Assembly (NCBI GenBank): GCA_007922195.1
Contig: ML681995.1
Location: forward strand, 13,447,879 to 13,511,878
Reading direction: 5' to 3'
Source of the DNA: Podocnemis expansa
Lineage: Eukaryota > Chordata > Testudines > Podocnemididae
Length of the DNA: 64,000 bases
Of this stretch, positions 58,030-64,000 are shown piece by piece. The notes beneath the pieces were generated by a model that saw only the letters and a program-made list of their open reading frames with translations, had not been told where the DNA came from and did not search any database. Both the position numbers and the translations under genes were made by a program. Each line of letters begins with the position of its first letter. The first letter of the stretch is position 1.

Positions 58030-58960
58030 TGGGCAATGGCATAGTGCATTGTGAAAGTATGTATCACTGACTACGTAGCGGCCCTGCAGATCTCTTGGAT
58101 CAGGATCTTGGTGATGAAGGCTTTGGAGGACGCCTGGGCTCTGGTGGAGTGGGGTCTCTCAGTCCCTGGGAGAGGCATGTTTCACCTTCCATATCAGTCT
58201 TCTGATGCAGTTTACAATCCATTTGGAGATGCACTGAGAGGACACTGGGGAACCTCTCATGCATTCGGTGACTGCCACGAGCAACTGGGAGGTCTTGCGG
58301 AAAGATCATGTGCGCTCAATATAAATGAAAAGCACTCTCCTCACATCCAAGGTGTGCCACCGTCCCTGGTTTTCTGCAACCTGGGGGTCGGGATAGAAAA
58401 CCAGCAGGCAAATGTCTTGATTCATGTGGGAAGGGAGTGGCCACCTTGGATAGGATGGTGACAGAGGACCACCTTGTCTGGAAAGAAGAATGTTGTATAT
58501 GGGGGTTTGGAGGAAAGGGCTCAGAACTCTGAAACCCTTCTAGCTGAGGTGATTGCTACCAGGAAAGCCATCTTCCAGGACAACACCAGCAGAGTAGCTG
58601 AATCCAAGGGTTCATAGGGCAGCTCTGTCAAAGCCCATAGCACAACTTTCAGATCCTACTGAGGAGTGGGCTTAAAGGGTGGGGAAAGGTGTGTCTTCCT
58701 CCACCTCTTTCAGGAACCTGTGAGACATGGGGTGTGAAAAGACTGGGGCACCATCACCTCTTTAGTGGAAGACCAAAATTGCCACTAGGTGGACTCTTAG
58801 TGAGGACAGGGATAGGCCTTTTTCTCTTAGGTCTAAGAGAGAGTCCAGAGTTGTATGGATTGGTGCAGAGAGAGACCCTATGTCTTTGTCATGACAGCAA
58901 AGTGGAAGCACTTCTCCACTTGGTATGTAGGTAGACCTCGTGGAGAGTTTTCTGCTACCA
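58030..58960 (-). pseudogene. DIRS element 2 tyrosine recombinase, decayed
   Basis: On the minus strand the N-terminal S-T-Y-Q-V-E-K block lies near 58920. The first catalytic arginine is in AITSARRVSEF (bases about 58529-58562). The HSTR box is at 58140-58151, and the nucleophile Tyr is in HTFTMHY near 58040. The Trp codon of the A-A-T-W block has become TAG near 58075. These positions repeat the R...H-x2-R...Y layout of element 1. Several frame changes between the blocks make it inactive. Confidence 0.8.
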
Positions 58961-59222
58961 GCCAGGACCTTCTTAACCCTATCCGAGCAGCACCTCTCTT
59001 GCTCACTGAGCTAGACAGCATCCAGGCCATTGAATGTAGGAGACCTGGGTTTGGGTGCCAAAGGCATCCTGAGTCCTGTGTTAGGAGATCTGCCCACTGA
59101 AGAAGGAGGCAGAGCAGGGTCCTTACGGACATGTTCCGCAGGAGCAGGAACCAGTCTGGTCTGGGCCAATCTGGGGCTATCAGAATGATGTATGCTCTGT
59201 CCACAAGGACCTTCAGTAGCAC
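58961..59222 (-). pseudogene. DIRS element 2 linker domain
   Basis: It encodes ILIAPDWPRPDWF near 59170, the counterpart of the IAPAWPHQTW motif of element 1, after a short R-A-Y-I-I run. Position between RNase H and recombinase is the same in both elements. The function is unproven. Confidence 0.65.
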
Positions 59223-59370
59223 TCTGGATCAGGGGAGTTGGTGGGAAGGCATATATCAGGGCCCCCAACCAGCTGAGGAGGAAAGAGTCACTGAGAGAGC
59301 TCTCCTCCCAACCCCAGAGGGAACAAAATTGAGGACATTTGTGGTTTTGTTCTGTGGCAAACAGGTCTGC

Positions 59371-60575
59371 CTAGGGTGGTTCCCACCTGTTTATCAACAG
59401 GGAGAATACCTTGTGAAGGGACGACTTGTGATTCACTAAGGGTTTTCTGCTGAATGAGTCAAGCCATTGCCTTACCCCAGGTAGGTGAGAGGCAACTGGC
59501 GTGAAGTGGTGATCTATCACTAGTTGCCAAAGCTTGCACACCTCCTCGCATAGGGCTGAGGAGTGAACCCCCTCCCCTTGCTGGTTGGTATAAAACACAG
59601 CCATTGTATTATCCATGAGGACCTGGACTATTCTGTCATGGATTTTGTTGAGAGAGGTTGTACAGGCCAATGTGATGGCCCGGAGCTCTTTCATGTTTAC
59701 GTGGAGGAGTTTGTCCTTGGGGCTCCAAAGACCCTGTGTGGAAAGGCCCCTGGATAGAAGATGCTTTGGATGCAGGTTGGGGAGCTCAATCAGCCTCACT
59801 GAGGGCTTGGAGTCCCTGAACGGAATACCCACCATCACAAAGCAGGAATCCCTCCAAATTTGGAGGGACTCTAGGGTGTGCTGGGGGACTGAGAGTACCT
59901 TGTCCAGACAGTCTCTCCATGGCCGGAACACTGTGGAGAACCAGAGCTGGAAGGGTCTCATCCTGAAGCGTGCTGTCCAGATTACTGCGGTGGAAGCTGC
60001 CATGTGACCCAGAAGCTGCATGCACTGGCACACTGGCTAGACCTGGCATTACAGTTACGTAATGATAGTGCAAATGGACCGAGATCTTGACAAGACAGGG
60101 GCAAGGACGCTGTGCTGAGCGTTTAGTCACGCCCCTGTGAATTCTATGCCCTGAATGGGGCAGAGCTTTGACTTCTGTGTTTATGCAGAAGCCAAGGAAC
60201 CTGTGAAGTTTTACTACTAGGTAGGTGTGATGTTGTACTTGGCAACTTGACTTGGCCACTATAAGGCAATCGTTTAGGTAGGGGTAGATTCTTATGCCCC
60301 TCCTATGTAGAAGCACTGCGACCAGTGGCACGCATTTTTGTGAAAGCCTGAAGGGGAGAGCGGTGAACTAGTAATGGTCCCTTGTCACCACGAACCTGAG
60401 AAAGCGTCTGTGGTGGGGTCTGATGGCTGTGTGAAAGTAAGCATCCTTTAGGTTGAGGCTGTGGATGAGTCTCCTGGGGACAGCGCTCTGCGGTCTACTA
60501 TCAGTCATAGGCCCCTGTTTGGGTTTGGGGACCAGGAAGTAGCAGGAGTAGAACCCCTTGCCTCATTCTCATTTG
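59371..60575 (-). pseudogene. DIRS element 2 reverse transcriptase and RNase H
   Basis: The RT begins with FYSCYFLVPKPKQG near 60560 and has L-K-D-A-Y-F-H-T-A-I near 60440. It then has an A-L-P-F-R-L-S block near 60350 and a catalytic box reading YLND instead of YLDD near 60270, so one catalytic aspartate is lost. A stop lies between the finger and palm parts. RNase H follows in the frame 60033-59371 with MKELRAITLAC, V-L-M-D-N-T and HLPGVRQWLD. The first RNase H aspartate is not evident. Confidence 0.85.
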
Positions 60576-60752
60576 AGGACTTTCTATGGCCCCAAGGGAG
60601 AGGCGTTTTTGGCATTCGGCCTCGAGCCTGCTTGATAGTTCCTGGTTCCTTGGTGCTGTGTGAGGGGGCGGTTTCCTGTCTTGCGGGATTGAAAGGAACT
60701 GGATATGGTATCCTTGCACCACTGTGTTGAGGACCCACTGGTCTGATGTGAT

Positions 60753-61177
60753 CAATGTTCCCTCTAAGCTGCCCTGGCGCGCTGTGGTGCAGCCCGCCAC
60801 TGCCGGCAGCGCACTGCCGCCAGCCTCCACAGAACTCCTCTGGGGCTGGGAGTTTTGAAGACTCCTGCCCAGAGAAGCTCCAACGGAGCATGCCCAGAAA
60901 ATCTGGGCATGCTCTGTAGAGCTCCTCTGGCCCGGGAGTTATGGCTGGGCCCTCTGGCTCCAGTCCAGCTCCAAGGTAAGTGGGGGGGGGGGGGGGGCTG
61001 GGGCGGGGGGGGGGGGGGGGGCGGGAGCAGGTGGGCTGCCAGGAGGGGGGGGCTGAGCAGGAGCAGGGGGGCTGTCAGGAGCAGAGGGAGGGGCTGCGCA
61101 GCGGGCCCCGTGGCGGGGGGGAGCACAGCAAGCAACCGGAGTTGCTCAGCTGCCCTCTCCCCTTAGAGGGAACATTG
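60753..61177. mobile_element. hAT-C non-autonomous element, copy 2, TSD GATGTGAT
   Basis: The ends CAATGTTCCCTCTAAG and CTTAGAGGGAACATTG are perfect inverted repeats. The exact 8-base repeat GATGTGAT flanks it (60745-60752 and 61178-61185). It splits DIRS element 2, so it is younger than that element. Its interior holds G runs of 16 (60982-60997) and 17 (61005-61021). Confidence 0.95.
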
Positions 61178-61529
61178 GATGTGATGTGGGTCCATTGGGG
61201 GGCAAAGTGGTGCAGGTGGGGGGGGACAGGGCCCCTGGAGCGCTGCCCTCGAGGGGACAGTCAAAAACACTGTGTGGCCAGATGAGCAGTCAGACCCCTG
61301 CCCACTCCTTCCAGGCTGTGAGGCACTGAGGTTTTTTGTTTCTTGCCCCCCCCCCCCCTTTTACCTGAGCAGTTCTTGTTCTTATCCAGATCTCCAAGAT
61401 GGTGCTGGGGAGACAAGAGGGATCTTGGAACTGACTCTGCAGTTGGAGCTGCTGCTTTAGCTGCTGTTGGAGCTGTTGATGTGCTCTTGTTCAATACCTG
61501 TTGGGTTGCAGAGTGCAGATCCCCAGGGA

Positions 61530-63362
61530 TCAAAGCATAACCCTCGAGTCTTTCATACTGTGGAGCTTCGTGTCTGTGGATGGGGCAAAGAGATCTGGGC
61601 CCTTAAAGGGGAGGTCTTGAATAATTTGCATCTGTGTGGATAGGCCCAAGCCTTGGAGCCAGGCCAACCAGCACATGACAACTGCAGAGGCCGTAGTGCA
61701 GGCGCCTGTATCCACTGCATCCCAGGTTGCTGCCAGAGCATCCTTGGATGCCCCCTCTCCCTCCTCGAGCATTGCTTTGAAATCTCTCAGGCACTCCTCA
61801 GAGATGACTGAGTTCTGCATGGCCTCCCACAGGTTGAAGATGTAGCATGTCATGAAGGATGACTGGTTGGAAATCCATAGCTGAGGGGCATCAGAAGAAT
61901 AAACTTTCCTTCCCAGGAGGTCATGCTTCTTTGCCTCTTTGTTCTTGGGTGTGGAGCTTGGCTGGTCCTGTGTCTTCCTCTGGTTTACAGCATCCACATC
62001 AGGGACCCTTGATGGAATAAGACAGACTACCCCTCTGGAGAGATGTAGTATTTCTTATCAGCAACTTTGGACACTGGCAGAATTGAGGAAGGCGTTTGCC
62101 AGCATTCCTGGACAATGCAGTATACTCCTGAGCACAAGGAAATTTCCACCCTCATTGGAGGGGCTCTACGGGATGCATTGAAGAAGGGGGAAGTCTTCCT
62201 CATGGATTACTCCCGATTTTAGTTTTAGGCTCGCTGCCATATGGTAGATGAGGTCCTGCTTGATGCAGGGGTCTCCATCACAGTCAGTGGACACATCAAT
62301 TAGGCATTCATCAGGTGAAGAGGAGGATTGGGCCTGCAATCTACTACGTTGTGTAGGGTCAGGCTTATTGTCAGAGAAATCTGAGGACTCCGGCATTGGC
62401 AACTGGGCATAACAAGAGAAGACATCAGTTGCTGTGCTCAGCCAATCGAGGGTCCACTCGTTATGAGGTGACCTCGCTAGAGGTGTAGGTGCCATGGGGG
62501 GAGCAGAAACTTCTCCCTGTATCTGTGGTCTTTTTGACCTCACTGAACTCAGGGTTATGGAGCTCTTTTGAGGCCTCTTCCTCAGGCACTCCTCCTGGGG
62601 GGGGGGGGGGGGGGCCGCAAGCAGTCCTTGGAGGATGATCTGGAAGATCTTCTTCCTGATGTCCAGGAGCCTGGTACCGAGAGCTCTTAAGAGGAGCAAT
62701 GGAGTGGGGTTTCTTGCCCTTCTGTAACAGACTGTGGTACTGGTGGAGGGCTGGGAGGTGCCATGCTTCATCCTGGTGTTAGGCTATATGCTGGTGCCGG
62801 TATTGGCATTGAATCAGCTGGCAGTACCTAGCTTGCCATTGGTACTGGGCTTGATGGCCGTACCTTGGGCAGTACCGGGTCCTGCGGTGCCAATGAAGAC
62901 AGTGCCACTTTGGTCCTTTTTCTTCTGCACCGGAGCCGGATTTTGGCGCCAGTGGCGGGCCGTTGGGGTTGCCTGTGCTGGTACCCTTCTTGGGATGGCT
63001 GAGAGGCTGCCTGGTGATGGATGAGCTTGGTGCTGGGGTGGTACCATGGTGGGTTGAGACTTTGAGCCTGGTACTGACTATCAGTGGCAGGGATCCTGAA
63101 CCCGGGCCCATCGGTGGGGGTCTGGCAGAGTGCTCGTGGCTGGGGTAGTGGCTCCATTCCCTGAGATCAAGAGGAGGTGGCACTCCTGTTCTAGCTGAGT
63201 CCTCCACTTGAAGGACCAGCAAATGGAGTGCACTGCCATGAGGTGGGACTCACCCAGGCAAATGAGGCATTTCTTGGGTGAGTTGTCCATCGGGAAGGCC
63301 TTGCAGCACCCTAAGCACAACTTGAAACCAGGCATCTTGAATTTTGTGCAAAAGATGGGCAC
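61530..63362 (-). pseudogene. DIRS element 2 gag-like ORF, interrupted
   Basis: Frames 63362-63081, 62771-62166 and 61997-61530 share one reading phase. The N-terminus has C-L-G-C-C and C-L-I-C-L-G-E-S-H, counterparts of the Cys pairs of element 1. The middle is Pro/Ser-rich and disrupted by stops and an 18-base G/C run (62597-62614). The C-terminal part contains LLGRKVYSS and ends LHSMKDSRVML, closely matching element 1 (LLGRKIYSS and LHSMKDSRSTL). Confidence 0.8.
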
Positions 63363-63394
63363 TTGTGTTTCACAAGTTTACGCTGATCTGAAAC

Positions 63395-63600
63395 GAACGC
63401 TGATGGCAGAAAAAGGAACTGGGAGGGTCAGGGTCATGGTCACCTATATAGCCATGGTCATGTCACAGAGGGGGCATTGGCTGTGTGCCCTGACCTGACA
63501 GGCTAATGCTGAAGACTTTGTGCGCCACAGTGCACGGTAGCTCAGAGACATCTGTAACTGAATGATGTGAGCAGTGTTCGAAGGAGAACCATAGTGATTG
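63395..63600 (-). repeat. Inverted terminal repeat of DIRS element 2 (5' end)
   Basis: It is the reverse complement of 57605-57815 over most of its length, ending TCTGTAACTGAATGATGTG and AGCAGTGTTCGAAGGAGAAC on the plus strand. Confidence 0.88.
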
Positions 63601-63610
63601 TAGGGCAAAC

Positions 63611-64000
63611 AGAAGATTGTGACAGTATAACAATAGTGGGCCATGGAGGCCCCTCCCCCCCACCAAACAGTTCCACTGTCAGACTATGTAGTAAACACAG
63701 TGCTTAAATAATAATCTGTAAAAGTTTGTCTTTGAGTAGTTGTTAGATTTTTGATAGTAATTAACACCCATTAGCAGCAGTCTCCATGACCAGCAAAGGG
63801 CTTGATCACCCCTCCGTGAATCATGAGCTACAACAACAGTTCGTTTCCCTGACTTCACCATAGAATCTCATGCAGAGGTGCCTTGGACCAAAACGCTCTG
63901 CCAGCTGAAGCTGGTGCTTGCAAAGGGATCCCAAACTACTGATTTGGGTTTTAAGCTTGTCTATATTACTTTGTGTTTAACTCTGGGTATATCATTTTTG
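63611..64000. other. Non-coding flank
   Basis: Sequence beyond DIRS element 2. No gene or bounded repeat is recognised to the end of the window. Confidence 0.45.

Larger units (their letters stand above)
57605..63610 (-). mobile_element. DIRS-type tyrosine-recombinase retrotransposon, element 2
   Basis: This second DIRS element of about 6.0 kb lies on the minus strand and is of a different family from element 1. Reading from its 5' end it has an inverted repeat (about 63395-63600), gag (63362-61530), RT and RNase H (60575-59371), the linker domain (59222-58960), tyrosine recombinase (58960-58030), an internal complementary region (57840-57955) and the other inverted repeat (57605-57815). A hAT element (60753-61177) has inserted between gag and RT. 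Stops and frameshifts are more numerous than in element 1. The edges are inferred from repeat comparison. Confidence 0.92.

Noticed and set aside
58051..59439. Plus-strand ORFs of 76-136 codons
   Set aside because: They are antisense to the decayed recombinase and linker of DIRS element 2 and carry no motif of their own.
11108..63610. DIRS elements 1 and 2 as an inverted pair that could flip the intervening 40 kb
   Set aside because: Their termini and most coding sequence belong to different families, so there is too little identity for homologous inversion, and both recombinases are broken.

Overview
The window reads as intergenic DNA from a reptile, most likely a turtle. Three things point that way. 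It has a tRNA-headed SINE ending in a CR1-like tail. It has many copies of a short repeat with an 'aaggagtcttgtggcac...aagactaaca' core, which I associate with turtle genomes. It also has CR1 LINEs, tyrosine-recombinase (DIRS-type) retrotransposons and old MIR/L2 fossils. No bacterial, plasmid or CRISPR feature is present.

The only host protein-coding sequence I can defend is at the left edge. A terminal exon (424-633) encodes the C-terminus of TMEM38B (TRIC-B, an ER trimeric cation channel). It follows the last part of an intron (1-423) and is followed by a probable 3 kb 3' UTR with polyadenylation signals near 1040 and 3645-3655. From there to base 64000 I find no other host exon. In other vertebrates the DNA downstream of TMEM38B is a large gene-poor interval, and this fits. 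One CpG island (about 33.85-34.35 kb) carries GC boxes, a perfect CRE, a CTCF-like core and a downstream GTGAGT donor. It could be the promoter of an unrecognised, perhaps non-coding, transcript.

The rest is dominated by mobile DNA. DIRS element 1 (11.1-17.3 kb, + strand) is structurally complete but mutated: inverted terminal repeats, gag-like ORF, RT, RNase H, tyrosine recombinase with its RHRY residues, and an internal complementary region. A tRNA/CR1 SINE sits inside it. A deleted DIRS remnant of another family (element 3, 17.3-18.5 kb) abuts it. DIRS element 2 (57.6-63.6 kb, - strand) has the same architecture but belongs to a different family, is more decayed, and has been split by a hAT-type element with a perfect 8-bp target duplication. 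Two CR1 LINE copies (6.4-8.56 kb and 36.7-38.15 kb) and a CR1 tail (24.78-25.07 kb) are present.

Non-autonomous DNA transposons are plentiful and many can be bounded exactly. hAT-type copies have 8-bp duplications (29.88, 33.08, 33.37, 34.44, 35.24, 35.42, 43.42, 43.69, 47.79, 55.27 and 60.75 kb). PIF/Harbinger-like MITEs have 3-bp duplications (28.56, 34.83 and 49.37 kb). The 34.7-35.8 kb interval is a four-layer nest whose order of insertion can be read directly. A striking 60-bp-arm hairpin lies at 4.48-4.62 kb.

Because every autonomous element is interrupted by stops or frameshifts, none looks able to move on its own. The interest of the window is structural: DIRS architecture in two families, and an unusually readable insertion history.
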